A DNA stretch of 9,057 nucleotides from an uncultured Anaerococcus sp. (GCA_900550345.1 URRX01000051.1:1-9057); one strand, 5' to 3'; counted from the stretch's first letter, positions 1 to 7,229 are shown. Numbers and translations are program-made. The notes: generated from the sequence alone by a model not told the origin.

Positions 1-4
1 GTGT

Positions 5-20
5 TTTTATTTTAATAAAA
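5..20. repeat. AT-rich palindrome upstream of nhaC
   Basis: TTTTATT-TT-AATAAAA is a perfect dyad with 7-bp arms and a 2-base centre. A nearly identical dyad occurs at 3572-3587, upstream of the symporter gene. Here it lies about 65 bases before the -35 box of nhaC, so it could be an upstream regulatory site, the end of a preceding gene's terminator, or chance in AT-rich DNA. Confidence 0.3.
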
Positions 21-84
21 TATAATAGTATTTCTACCATATTTACTTTACTATAATAATAAATAAAAATAAATAACTTAGAAA

Positions 85-113
85 TTGACAAAATCTTTTT
101 TGTATTATAGAAT
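85..113 (+). promoter_or_regulatory. Sigma-A-type promoter of nhaC
   Basis: TTGACA at 85-90 matches the -35 consensus exactly. It is followed after 17 bases by TAGAAT at 108-113, which matches five of six -10 positions. Transcription would start near 120, giving a leader of about 55 bases before the nhaC start. No riboswitch-like folding is evident in that leader. Confidence 0.75.
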
Positions 114-174
114 AATTTTATGATAAAAATTAACATTTAAATTTATTTAGATAATCAATAAAAAGGAGATAGAA

Positions 175-1725
175 ATGAAAGAAAATAAATCAATTAGGCT
201 ACCATCATATTTTGAAGCTATTTTACCAATTATTACTATGGTTTCATTAATGATTTATGTATTTGCTTTTGCTAAGGAAAAAGTTGATGGTAATTTAGAA
301 CAAATTTATGATGGGGCACATATGCCTTTAATTTGTGGAATTATTGTGGCTTGTATGGTTGGAATTAAATGTGGGCATACTTTTAAAGAAATGGTATCGG
401 GAATGATCGAAAGAATTACTACAACTTTAGATGCAATTTTAATCTTACTTACAGTTGGTTTACTAATTTCTTCATTTATGATTAGTGGAACTATTCCTGC
501 CTTAATTTATTATGGATTGGAATTATTAAATCCAAAATTATTTTTGCCAATTGGTTGTATTATTACAGCTATTGTTGGACTTGCTTGTGGATCATCTTGG
601 ACTGCTACAGCAACTATTGGAATAGCTTTTATGACAATTGGACAAGGTCTTGGAATAAATCCTGCAATTACTGCCGGTATGGTAATTTCTGGCGCTTATA
701 TTGGAGATAAATTTTCACCTTTATCTGATACGACAAATCTCGCTGCTGGGGTTTCAAAAACTGGATTGTTTGACCATGTAAGAGCGATGATTTCTACTAC
801 CGGACCTGTTTTTATTATCTCATTAATTTTATATACAATTTTGGGACTTAGAGCTAATATAGTTAATTATGACCCAACAATAGCCGAAGAAATTAAAACA
901 TCACTTGCAAATAATTTTAATTTAAATCCTTTAGTTTTACTACCAATTGTAATTATTGTTATGGTTTGTGTATTTAGAATTGAAGGACTAATTGGAGTAA
1001 TGTTATCTGTATTTGTAGGCATAATTTTTTCTCAAATTTTTCAAGAAACAAAGTCACTTGCTGAAATATTTTCAATCCTACATTATGGACCTGAAATCGA
1101 AACAGGTAATAAATTTGTAGATGCAGCACTTGCAAAAGGTGGTATGGATAATCAAATGTGGACTATAAATTTGATTTTATTAGCAGTTTCTTTTGGGGGA
1201 GCTTTAGAAAAATCAGGAGTTGTAGAAAAGTTATTTTCACAATTAAAAGAAAAAATAAATTCAATTGTAGGTCTTGTTTTTACAACAATGGCTACTTCAA
1301 TTTTCTGCGATGCAACCATGTGTGATCAATTTTTAGGAATTGGTGTTCCAGCTCCCTTATATGAAGATAAATATGACGAGATGGGTCTTTCAAGAAATCT
1401 CCTATCAAGAACCTTAGAAGATGCAGGAACTTTGTGGGCAGTAATGTTTCCATGGACAGCTTGTGGTGCATATCAAATGAAAACTTTAGGAGTAAATCCA
1501 CTTTATTATTTCCCATTTGCTTTTGTAAATCTTCTAAGCCCTGTTTACGCACTTGTAACAGCATATTTTAAAAGAAATATATTTTGGGCAGATGGATCTT
1601 ACACAAATATTTTTGGAAAAACAAAAATGAAAAAGAAAGCTCGTGCTCCTAAAGAAGTAGAAGAATATGCAATAAATCAATTAGATAAATTAAGAAAAGA
1701 AGGAAAAGCTCCGTATATTTCATAA
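175..1725 (+). CDS. nhaC: NhaC-family Na+/H+ antiporter
   Basis: A 516-residue polytopic membrane protein of the NhaC family (ion transporter superfamily, TC 2.A.35). It probably exchanges cytoplasmic Na+ for external H+ in pH and sodium homeostasis. Hydrophobic segments run through most of the chain, starting at about residues 13-32 and 51-66. Family-type motifs are the Ser/Thr-rich stretch around residues 139-152 (GSSWTATATIGIAF) and GDKFSPLSDTTNLA at 177-190. The C-terminal tail from about 480 is charged and cytoplasmic in character. The ATG at 175 has the SD AAAAGGAG six bases upstream and its own promoter. The length is normal for the family. NhaC relatives include Na+/malate-lactate exchangers (MleN), so the substrate is not certain; the family assignment is firm. 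Confidence 0.88.
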   Translation: MKENKSIRLPSYFEAILPIITMVSLMIYVFAFAKEKVDGNLEQIYDGAHMPLICGIIVACMVGIKCGHTFKEMVSGMIERITTTLDAILILLTVGLLISSFMISGTIPALIYYGLELLNPKLFLPIGCIITAIVGLACGSSWTATATIGIAFMTIGQGLGINPAITAGMVISGAYIGDKFSPLSDTTNLAAGVSKTGLFDHVRAMISTTGPVFIISLILYTILGLRANIVNYDPTIAEEIKTSLANNFNLNPLVLLPIVIIVMVCVFRIEGLIGVMLSVFVGIIFSQIFQETKSLAEIFSILHYGPEIETGNKFVDAALAKGGMDNQMWTINLILLAVSFGGALEKSGVVEKLFSQLKEKINSIVGLVFTTMATSIFCDATMCDQFLGIGVPAPLYEDKYDEMGLSRNLLSRTLEDAGTLWAVMFPWTACGAYQMKTLGVNPLYYFPFAFVNLLSPVYALVTAYFKRNIFWADGSYTNIFGKTKMKKKARAPKEVEEYAINQLDKLRKEGKAPYIS

Positions 1726-1734
1726 ATAAAAAAT

Positions 1735-1764
1735 AAAGCTATCTTGTAACTTTCTAATTTTTTA
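1735..1764 (+). terminator. Weak possible terminator after nhaC
   Basis: AAAGCTA (1735-1741) and TAACTTT (1747-1753) can pair with one mismatch around a five-base loop. A T-rich stretch follows. The stem is short and AT-rich, so read-through into the next small gene is quite possible. Confidence 0.25.
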
Positions 1765-1866
1765 ATAAATATGTATATTATTTTTCCAAAAGGGTATATT
1801 TATAGATGAATATTTACTAAATTTTAAATAGATAATAAAGATTATTTTGAAATTTTGGAGGTTAAT

Positions 1867-2179
1867 ATGAATTTAAAAGATTTTACTAAAAAAGAACAAA
1901 GTGAAATAGAAGAAGGATTATCTACAGCTGAAATAAGTGATAAAGAGGCAGGGGAGAAAATTTTAGCTTTAGTTCCACAAGAATGGATTAAAAAAATTCC
2001 ATTTTTTGTAAGAAAACATTCAACGACAAAAACAATTGAAAAAAATAGAAAATGAATATCCAGAACTTTACAAAATCGCAAAAAAACCTGGAAAATTACC
2101 AGAAAAAGAAGGTGAAGAACTTAGGAAAATTATTACCAGTATTTTTGAAGAAAAAATGAAAAAACATAATATTAAATAA
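1867..2179 (+). pseudogene. Small unknown protein gene, apparently frameshifted
   Basis: I do not recognise the family. The first frame starts at ATG 1867, five bases after a strong SD (GGAGG, 1857-1861). The in-frame TTG at 1855 overlaps that SD and is a poor start. This frame ends at TGA 2053-2055. From 2048 the +1 frame continues with natural-looking charged sequence (ENEYPELYKIAKKPGKL...) to TAA 2177-2179. Removing one A from the A7 run at 2039-2045 joins both parts into a soluble protein of about 103 residues, rich in Glu and Lys, with no membrane segment or signal peptide. It lies 141 bases after nhaC and is followed directly by a strong terminator. It may be a real frameshift, a sequencing error in a homopolymer, or slippage-dependent expression. 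Function is unknown. Confidence 0.6.
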
Positions 2180-2180
2180 T

Positions 2181-2225
2181 AAAAATCAAACAAAAGTGAT
2201 GGATTTACTTTTGTTTGATTTTTTT
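2181..2225. terminator. Bidirectional intrinsic terminator
   Basis: A perfect 17-bp stem pairs 2181-2197 with 2207-2223 (right arm ACTTTTGTTTGATTTTT) around a nine-base loop. A T-run ends the plus-strand side, and the A-run at 2181-2185 gives a U-run on the minus strand. It begins two bases after the stop of the small plus-strand gene and lies about 95 bases past the end of the minus-strand symporter gene, so it can stop both convergent units. Confidence 0.9.
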
Positions 2226-2317
2226 AATTTTATAGAAGATAACTAAAAACAGTTGATAATATAAATATTTATTATAATACTTTACAACCTTAACTTTGTT
2301 ATTTAAGATTAAAACGT

Positions 2318-3499
2318 CTAAGGTTTTAACACTTTTGGAACTTTATTAAAAATTCCTGTAACCATTAAAGCTATAGCTCCATCACCAGTTACGTTACATG
2401 CAGTTCCAAAAGAATCTTGGAGGGCAAAGATTGAAAGCATTAGGGCTGTTCCTGTATCATTGAAGCCTATAACAGAAGTGATTAAACCTAAACTTGCGAC
2501 TACTGTTCCACCCGGAACACCAGGTGCGGCTATTGCAAATATTCCTAGTAAAAATATAAAAATAAGCATATTTGTAGTAGGTGGTAAAGATCCTGTGAGT
2601 ATCTTTGAAACTGTCATTACAAAAAATACTTCTGTCAAAACTGATCCACAAAGGTGGGTATTTGAGCAAAGTGGAATTACAAAGTCTCTAATTTTTGGGT
2701 CTAAAGTTTTAGATTTTCTAGCACACTTTAAAGCTACTGAAAGGGTAGCTGCTGATGACATTGTTCCTAGAGCTGTTAGATAGGCAGGTAAATAATATTT
2801 GAAAACTTCTTTTGGATTTGTTTTAGAAAAAATTCCTCCCAAAGTGTACAAGAGTGTCATCCAAATAAAGTGTCCAACAATAACAATTAAAATAATTTTC
2901 AAAAATACTGGCAATTCTTGTAAAACTACTCCTTCATAAGCTAAGACTGCAAAAGTAGAAGCTATGTAAAAGGGAAGCATATTAATTACTACTACATCTA
3001 CAATTTTTAAAACTATATTATTAAGTTCTAATAATAAATTTTCCCAAGTTTGAGATTTTGTAAGAATTACAGCAATTCCAAAAATAATTGATGTAACAAG
3101 AGCAGTCATTACAGGCATTATTGGATCAATTGATAATTTAAAAATTGATTCTGGGATTTCCTTAGCTCCTGCAACATTAGATGCTATGTTTAAATGAGGA
3201 ATAATGGCCTTTCCTGCCACAAAAGAAAATGTTCCTGCACCTACTGATGAAATATAGCAAATTAAAAGTGTTACTGTTAAAATTTTTCCTGCATTTTCTT
3301 TAAGTGAAACAATTGCAGGCGTTACAAAACCAAGAATAATTAAAGGAACAATATAGCCTATCATATCGCCAAGAATAGTTTTTATTGAACTAACAACTAA
3401 AATCGCAGATTCATTTGCAATCTGTCCAATAAAAATACCAACAACAATTCCCATCACTAGTTTAAAAACTAATGAATTGAAAAAGCTTTTCTTTTTCAT
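2318..3499 (-). CDS. DAACS-family amino acid/carboxylate:cation symporter (GltP-like)
   Basis: A 393-residue membrane protein of the dicarboxylate/amino acid:cation symporter family (SLC1-like, COG1301). It should import a small organic solute with Na+ or H+. Landmarks are the serine-rich hairpin 1 tip at residues 245-253 (GTMSSAATL), the hairpin 2 motif APGVPGGT at 325-332, and the TM8 motif DSFGTACNVTGD at 362-373. The ATG at 3497-3499 has the SD GAAAGAGGT at 3507-3515. The usual TM7 NMDGT motif is replaced by HLCGS (282-286). The TM8 arginine that binds the acidic side chain in GltPh (R397) is Gly365, while the aligned Asp362, Thr366, Asn369 and Asp373 remain. Glutamate or aspartate is therefore an unlikely substrate; a neutral amino acid or another solute is more plausible. 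Family assignment is confident, substrate is not. Confidence 0.85.
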   Translation of the reverse strand: MKKKSFFNSLVFKLVMGIVVGIFIGQIANESAILVVSSIKTILGDMIGYIVPLIILGFVTPAIVSLKENAGKILTVTLLICYISSVGAGTFSFVAGKAIIPHLNIASNVAGAKEIPESIFKLSIDPIMPVMTALVTSIIFGIAVILTKSQTWENLLLELNNIVLKIVDVVVINMLPFYIASTFAVLAYEGVVLQELPVFLKIILIVIVGHFIWMTLLYTLGGIFSKTNPKEVFKYYLPAYLTALGTMSSAATLSVALKCARKSKTLDPKIRDFVIPLCSNTHLCGSVLTEVFFVMTVSKILTGSLPPTTNMLIFIFLLGIFAIAAPGVPGGTVVASLGLITSVIGFNDTGTALMLSIFALQDSFGTACNVTGDGAIALMVTGIFNKVPKVLKP

Positions 3500-3551
3500 T
3501 TTTTATACCTCTTTCATTCAATTTAATAATACTTTACATTAAGAAAAGACA

Positions 3552-3588
3552 ATTACAATATTATAATAGCATTTTATTGTAATAAAAT
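3552..3588 (-). promoter_or_regulatory. Symporter promoter region with overlapping dyads
   Basis: On the minus strand TATAAT (3560-3565) is a perfect -10 box with a weak -35 candidate TTTATT (3582-3587) 16 bases upstream. Two dyads cover it: ATTACAATA/TATTGTAAT (3552-3560 and 3575-3583), and ATTTTATT-GT-AATAAAAT (3571-3588). They may be operator sites. Because they start a few bases after the ABC stop codon, they could instead act as a weak operon terminator, although no long U-tract follows. Confidence 0.4.
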
Positions 3589-3591
3589 ATA

Positions 3592-5352
3592 TTATTTATA
3601 AAGTTCTGCTTGACTTAAATACATTTTTTTGTAAAGCCCATTATTTTTCAATAGTGTATAATGATTTCCATTTTCTGTAATTTTTTTATTATCACAAACA
3701 ATAATCCTATCAGCATACTTTGTTGATGAAAGCCTGTGAGAAATAAAAAGTGAAGTTTGTCCTTTTGAAATGTCTAGCATTTTTTTAAAAATTTCTTCCT
3801 CGCTTCTTGGATCAAGAGCACTAGTCGGCTCATCCATTATAAAAAATTTTCCTTCGTGTACCATAGATCTTGCAAGGGCAAGTTTTTGTCCAATTCCTCC
3901 AGAAGGCTCAACAGATTTTTTTGAAAAAAGGAAAGTTAAAAATGTATCTTCTTTATCTACAAGTTTATCAACCCAAGATTTCAAATTCAAAAGATAAAAA
4001 GATTCTTCCATTTTTTCTCTTTGATAACTTGTAATTTTATCTAATAAATTTGCAGAAATATTTTCAGAAATTGTAAAGGGGAATAGTCTAAAATCTTGAA
4101 AAGTTGGAGAGAGGATTTTGTAATATGTTTTTGTATCAATATCATTTATATTAATCCCATTCAAATAAATATTTCCTTTTGTAGGCTTATAAAATTTGCA
4201 CAAAAGTTTTACAATTGTAGATTTTCCAGCACCGTTTTTCCCAACAAGGGCTACGGTTTCTCCATTTTTAATTTCAAAAGAGCAATTTTCTAAAATGTAT
4301 TCTTTTGATTTTGGATATTTAAAGCTAACATTATCAAATTTAATAGTGATTTTTTCTGTGTTTATTTTTTTAATTTTTCCCTCATCAAAATTTTCTTCTT
4401 TTTGATTTAAAAAATCAAATAAGCTTTGAAGCTGAGCATTAAAGGCGATTACTTGGGCATAATTTTTTTGTATTTCCTTGCTTGCATTTATTAAACTTAT
4501 TAATGAGTTAAAATATAAAGTAAAATCAGCAAGGCTTATGTCTTTTTCTATAAGCTTTACTACAAGAAAAAACAAAGATCCAAGAATAGAAAAATTAGAA
4601 AATACATTCATAAGCCCAACATAAATCCCATTTTTTGTATAATATGCGCTGGAATTTTTGACCAATTTTTGGTGAAAAATTTCAGATTTTTTTAAAATAA
4701 AATCTTCTCCATTATAAATTTTTATATCTTTAAAATACCTGTGATCTTGAGAAAAATTTACAAAAAATCTGTAAGCCCTTAGTTCTGGAATATCATTTTT
4801 TTGGTGGTCTAATTCATTTTTCTTTATCAATTCTACAATTTTTTTATTTAAGAGTATTAAAATAAGTACTACAAGTACAACAAAAACCGACAAGTTCATA
4901 AGAACTATTAAAGAAAAAATACCTGTAATTGTAGAGTTTATTATTATTGCAAATAAATCATATATTTTAAAAATTTCGAATATTGCATAATGAGCTTTTT
5001 CCATCTCATCTTGAACTTTTTTGCTATCCGATTTTTCTATTGGAAGCTTAATAGCCTTTTCGCTTAATTTAAAAGTATAGACATCAAAAAAAGATTCAAA
5101 AGATTCTGTGAGTAAGTTTGCATTTAGCCTGTTGATTAGCCCCCTAATCAAATCGAAAATCAAAACTAGAAAAGCAATTATAAAAATTATTTTTAATCTT
5201 TTTTGTCCGTATATTTCATCAATTATTAACTTGGGTGCAATTATAGAAAAAATAGGAAGTATTCCCATAATAAGGGAAAATATTACAAATTTTTTGATGA
5301 AATTTTTTTGTATTTCATCTATTTTTTTAAATAATTTTAAAATATTTTTCAT
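3592..5352 (-). CDS. ABC exporter half-transporter, second of pair (degenerate signature)
   Basis: A 586-residue fused permease-ATPase (type IV ABC exporter, COG1132). Membrane segments fall near residues 20-45, 54-75, 122-170 (two spans) and 241-290. The ATPase domain runs from about 335. Walker A is GKNGAGKST (371-379), the Q-loop Gln is 419, Walker B is FFIMDE (503-508, catalytic Glu508), the D-loop is SALD (511-514) and the switch His is 539. The signature is PSGGI (483-487) instead of LSGGQ, so the composite ATP site formed with the partner's Walker A is probably degenerate. The ATG overlaps the upstream stop as ATGA and has SD AAGGAG, giving translational coupling. It should form a heterodimer with the upstream gene's product in the cytoplasmic membrane and export an unknown substrate such as a drug, peptide or lipid. 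Confidence 0.88.
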   Translation of the reverse strand: MKNILKLFKKIDEIQKNFIKKFVIFSLIMGILPIFSIIAPKLIIDEIYGQKRLKIIFIIAFLVLIFDLIRGLINRLNANLLTESFESFFDVYTFKLSEKAIKLPIEKSDSKKVQDEMEKAHYAIFEIFKIYDLFAIIINSTITGIFSLIVLMNLSVFVVLVVLILILLNKKIVELIKKNELDHQKNDIPELRAYRFFVNFSQDHRYFKDIKIYNGEDFILKKSEIFHQKLVKNSSAYYTKNGIYVGLMNVFSNFSILGSLFFLVVKLIEKDISLADFTLYFNSLISLINASKEIQKNYAQVIAFNAQLQSLFDFLNQKEENFDEGKIKKINTEKITIKFDNVSFKYPKSKEYILENCSFEIKNGETVALVGKNGAGKSTIVKLLCKFYKPTKGNIYLNGININDIDTKTYYKILSPTFQDFRLFPFTISENISANLLDKITSYQREKMEESFYLLNLKSWVDKLVDKEDTFLTFLFSKKSVEPSGGIGQKLALARSMVHEGKFFIMDEPTSALDPRSEEEIFKKMLDISKGQTSLFISHRLSSTKYADRIIVCDNKKITENGNHYTLLKNNGLYKKMYLSQAELYK

Positions 5353-7109
5353 ACTTTCTCCTTATAATTTTTTGCTTGAAGATTGTATAAATCTTTGTAA
5401 TCAGAATCACTTATCATAAGTTCTTCATGACTTCCTGTAGATTTTATTTCTCCATCTTTTAGATAGATTATCCTATTGCAAAATTTAGTTGATGCAAGAC
5501 GATGGGATATAAAAATTGATGATTTATCTTTTGTTAAATCATTATACAAGGTGTGTAATTCTCTTTCTGCAAGAGCGTCAAGTTGGGCGGTTGGTTCGTC
5601 TAAAATTAAAAGTTTTGAAGAATTTTTTACAATACTTCTTGCTAGATATAATTTTTGCTTTTGCCCACCAGAAAGATCAACTCCATCATCATCCAAAATT
5701 CTAAGCAAAGTTTGATCATCTTTTTTGTCATAAGATTCTATAATTTTATCCAAATGAGTAAGCTCATAAGTTTTTTCTAGATTTTTATTAGAATCATTTA
5801 ACAAAATATTTTCTTTAATAGAAAATGGAAAAATTTGAGAATCTTGAAAGACAGCTGAAAGCAAGCTGTTATAATCATAATCTAGTTTTTTGAAATTTTT
5901 ACCATTAATAAAAATTTCCCCTTTATAAGATTTATAAAAACCTGCAAGAATAAGAGCAAGGGTGGATTTTCCAGCTCCATTTTCTCCGACTAAGGCTATT
6001 GATTCATTATTGTTGATTGTCAAGTTTATGTTTTTTAGGACATATTTATCAGAGTTTGGATATTTAAATGATAAATTTACTAGGTCAATTTTTAAATTTT
6101 TTGGTAAATTTTTATTTTCAAAAGATTTTTGATAAGGATTTATAATTTTAAAAAACGGTTTAAATCTTGTAAGATTATCAAAAAAATCATTAAAAATCCA
6201 CATAAACAAATTGTTAAAATTTACAAAAGCTAAAATTGCTGTAAAATAAACATAAAAATCTCCAAGGTCAAGCTTTCCACTCATTAAATTTGTGATAAGC
6301 CAATATATAATAAGAGCATCTCTAATAAAATTTATAAGTCTTACAAGGCTATAAATTTTAAAGGTTTTTTTATCTGTCCTAATTAGATAGGCTATTCTAT
6401 CTTGGTTGGTTTTCTTGTAAAAACTTTTAAAAACATTTATAAAATCAAAAATTAGTATATCTTGTTTTGATAAAGGAGATCTTAGTTCATTATTTAATTT
6501 TGCAAATTTATTGTAGTTTTCGTTTTGGTCATTCCAAAATTTAGAAAATTCTTGAGGTATTTTATTTGCAATAATAGTTGAAATTATTGTCAAAGTAATT
6601 ATCAAAGATAAAATTATTCCACCAATTTTTAAAAAAATCCACAAAAATCCTGCAATAGAAGTTAGGGATGCTAAAAATTCTGGCAAAGTCATCATCACAG
6701 CACCTGCTCCTAAAAATGGACTGTCGACAGCCTTATTGGCACTATTTATTTTTTCAGATTCTAATTTTTTCATTTTTTCTTCGTAGGGAAGGTAGAGGGC
6801 GTATTTTGTTACCATATTCATATATTTATATCTGATATTATTCATTTTCATACGGTAATTTCCTATGATAAAAGATTCGAAAAAGCTTATAATCGTTGAT
6901 AAGACAAATAATAAAATAAAAAAGCCTAACATAAAATCAAGTCCATTTTGATAATTTTTTAATATGTAGGCAGGCGAAATAATCCATATAAATGGTTTTA
7001 AGCCGATAAATATGGAGTAAAGTATGATTAATAAATACATGCTTGGCTCATACTTAGCCATTGATTTAAAAATATATTTTAATTCTTTCATAAAAAGCCT
7101 AAACGGCAT
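5349..7109 (-). CDS. ABC exporter half-transporter, first of pair (canonical ATP motifs)
   Basis: A 586-residue fused permease-ATPase, partner of the gene just downstream. Hydrophobic spans lie near residues 23-50, 57-83, 131-181 (two spans) and 252-310. The ATPase domain starts at about 340. Walker A is GENGAGKST (375-383), Q-loop Gln422, signature LSGGQ (479-483), Walker B LLILDE (500-505, catalytic Glu505), D-loop AQLD (508-511), switch His536. The start is uncertain. ATG 7107-7109 directly abuts the SD AAGGAGG (7110-7116), closer than usual. The next in-frame ATG (7089-7091, residue 7) is 18 bases from that SD. An in-frame TGA at 7128-7130 rules out a longer form. The SD is sequestered in a hairpin behind a 14-codon leader ORF, which points to induced expression. 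Substrate is unknown; heterodimeric exporters with such leaders are often drug pumps. Confidence 0.88.
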   Translation of the reverse strand: MPFRLFMKELKYIFKSMAKYEPSMYLLIILYSIFIGLKPFIWIISPAYILKNYQNGLDFMLGFFILLFVLSTIISFFESFIIGNYRMKMNNIRYKYMNMVTKYALYLPYEEKMKKLESEKINSANKAVDSPFLGAGAVMMTLPEFLASLTSIAGFLWIFLKIGGIILSLIITLTIISTIIANKIPQEFSKFWNDQNENYNKFAKLNNELRSPLSKQDILIFDFINVFKSFYKKTNQDRIAYLIRTDKKTFKIYSLVRLINFIRDALIIYWLITNLMSGKLDLGDFYVYFTAILAFVNFNNLFMWIFNDFFDNLTRFKPFFKIINPYQKSFENKNLPKNLKIDLVNLSFKYPNSDKYVLKNINLTINNNESIALVGENGAGKSTLALILAGFYKSYKGEIFINGKNFKKLDYDYNSLLSAVFQDSQIFPFSIKENILLNDSNKNLEKTYELTHLDKIIESYDKKDDQTLLRILDDDGVDLSGGQKQKLYLARSIVKNSSKLLILDEPTAQLDALAERELHTLYNDLTKDKSSIFISHRLASTKFCNRIIYLKDGEIKSTGSHEELMISDSDYKDLYNLQAKNYKEKV

Positions 7110-7110
7110 C

Positions 7111-7135
7111 CTCCTTGTTTTAGTAAGTCAAGGAG
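7111..7135 (-). promoter_or_regulatory. SD-sequestering hairpin before the ABC operon
   Basis: In the minus-strand transcript CUCCUUG (7135-7129) pairs perfectly with CAAGGAG (7117-7111) around an 11-base loop. The downstream arm is the SD of the first ABC gene, ending one base before its ATG. The upstream arm starts 11 bases after the stop of the leader ORF, so a ribosome paused at the end of the leader would cover or melt it and expose the SD. This is the usual layout of translational attenuation. The pairing is seen directly; the regulatory role is inferred. Confidence 0.7.
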
Positions 7136-7137
7136 CT

Positions 7138-7170
7138 TTTCCTCACTTACAAGTTACAAATTTCCTCACT
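7138..7170. repeat. 10-bp direct repeat around leader ORF end
   Basis: AGTGAGGAAA (minus-strand sense) occurs at 7161-7170, inside the leader ORF, and again at 7138-7147, starting at the last base of its stop codon. The copies are 23 bases apart. The second copy can also pair (UGAGGA with UCCUUG, two wobbles) with the arm that otherwise sequesters the ABC SD, so it may form a competing structure. Confidence 0.6.
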
Positions 7171-7191
7171 ATTTTTAATATTATTGTTCAT
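7147..7191 (-). CDS. 14-residue leader peptide of the ABC exporter operon
   Basis: The ORF encodes MNNNIKNSEEICNL and stops at TAA (7147-7149). The SD AAAGGAG (7199-7205) sits an ideal seven bases before the ATG, stronger placement than for the ABC gene itself. The ORF starts about 24 bases after the predicted transcription start and ends 11 bases before the SD-sequestering hairpin. The peptide is too short and too polar to be a membrane protein or typical secreted bacteriocin. The best reading is a regulatory uORF whose translation, or stalling on it, controls the exporter genes. I know no family with this sequence. It could instead be a chance ORF, but the SD spacing and context argue against that. 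Confidence 0.65.
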   Translation of the reverse strand: MNNNIKNSEEICNL

Positions 7192-7212
7192 TTTTCTTCT
7201 CCTTTCTTTAAA

Positions 7213-7229
7213 GCTAATTTAATATTAGC
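7213..7229. promoter_or_regulatory. Palindromic operator candidate over ABC promoter -10
   Basis: GCTAAT-TTAAT-ATTAGC is a perfect dyad with 6-bp arms. It covers the -10 box (7222-7227) and the expected start site near 7215 of the ABC operon promoter. This is the usual place for a repressor of the TetR, MarR or GntR kind, but no regulator gene is present in the window. Confidence 0.5.

Noticed and set aside
114..174. Possible riboswitch in the nhaC leader
   Set aside because: The leader is only about 55 bases, nearly all A/T, with no stable stems or recognisable conserved core.
1811..1840. Possible promoter (TTTACT and GATAAT) before the small unknown gene
   Set aside because: The spacing between the two boxes is 12 bases, too short. 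Such matches are expected by chance in this AT-rich stretch.
2052..2159. A 35-codon ORF starting at an ATGA overlap with the first frame of the small gene
   Set aside because: It has no SD of its own and a monotonous Lys/Asn composition. The +1 frame covering the same bases has a more natural protein sequence and ends at the terminator.
2286..2325. Inverted repeat AACCTTA/TAAGGTT near the end of the symporter gene
   Set aside because: The stem is only 7 bp with a loop of 26 bases and no U-tract. The strong hairpin at 2181-2223 is a better terminator.
7120..7146. GTG-initiated 8-codon ORF directly after the leader ORF stop
   Set aside because: It has no properly spaced SD, and it uses a weak start codon. 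It lies within the hairpin region and is better explained as untranslated leader.
7147..7191. Leader ORF as a frameshifted true N-terminus of the first ABC protein
   Set aside because: The ABC protein already has a normal-length N-terminus before its first membrane span. The intervening bases contain stops in the ABC frame and no sign of membrane or elbow-helix coding.
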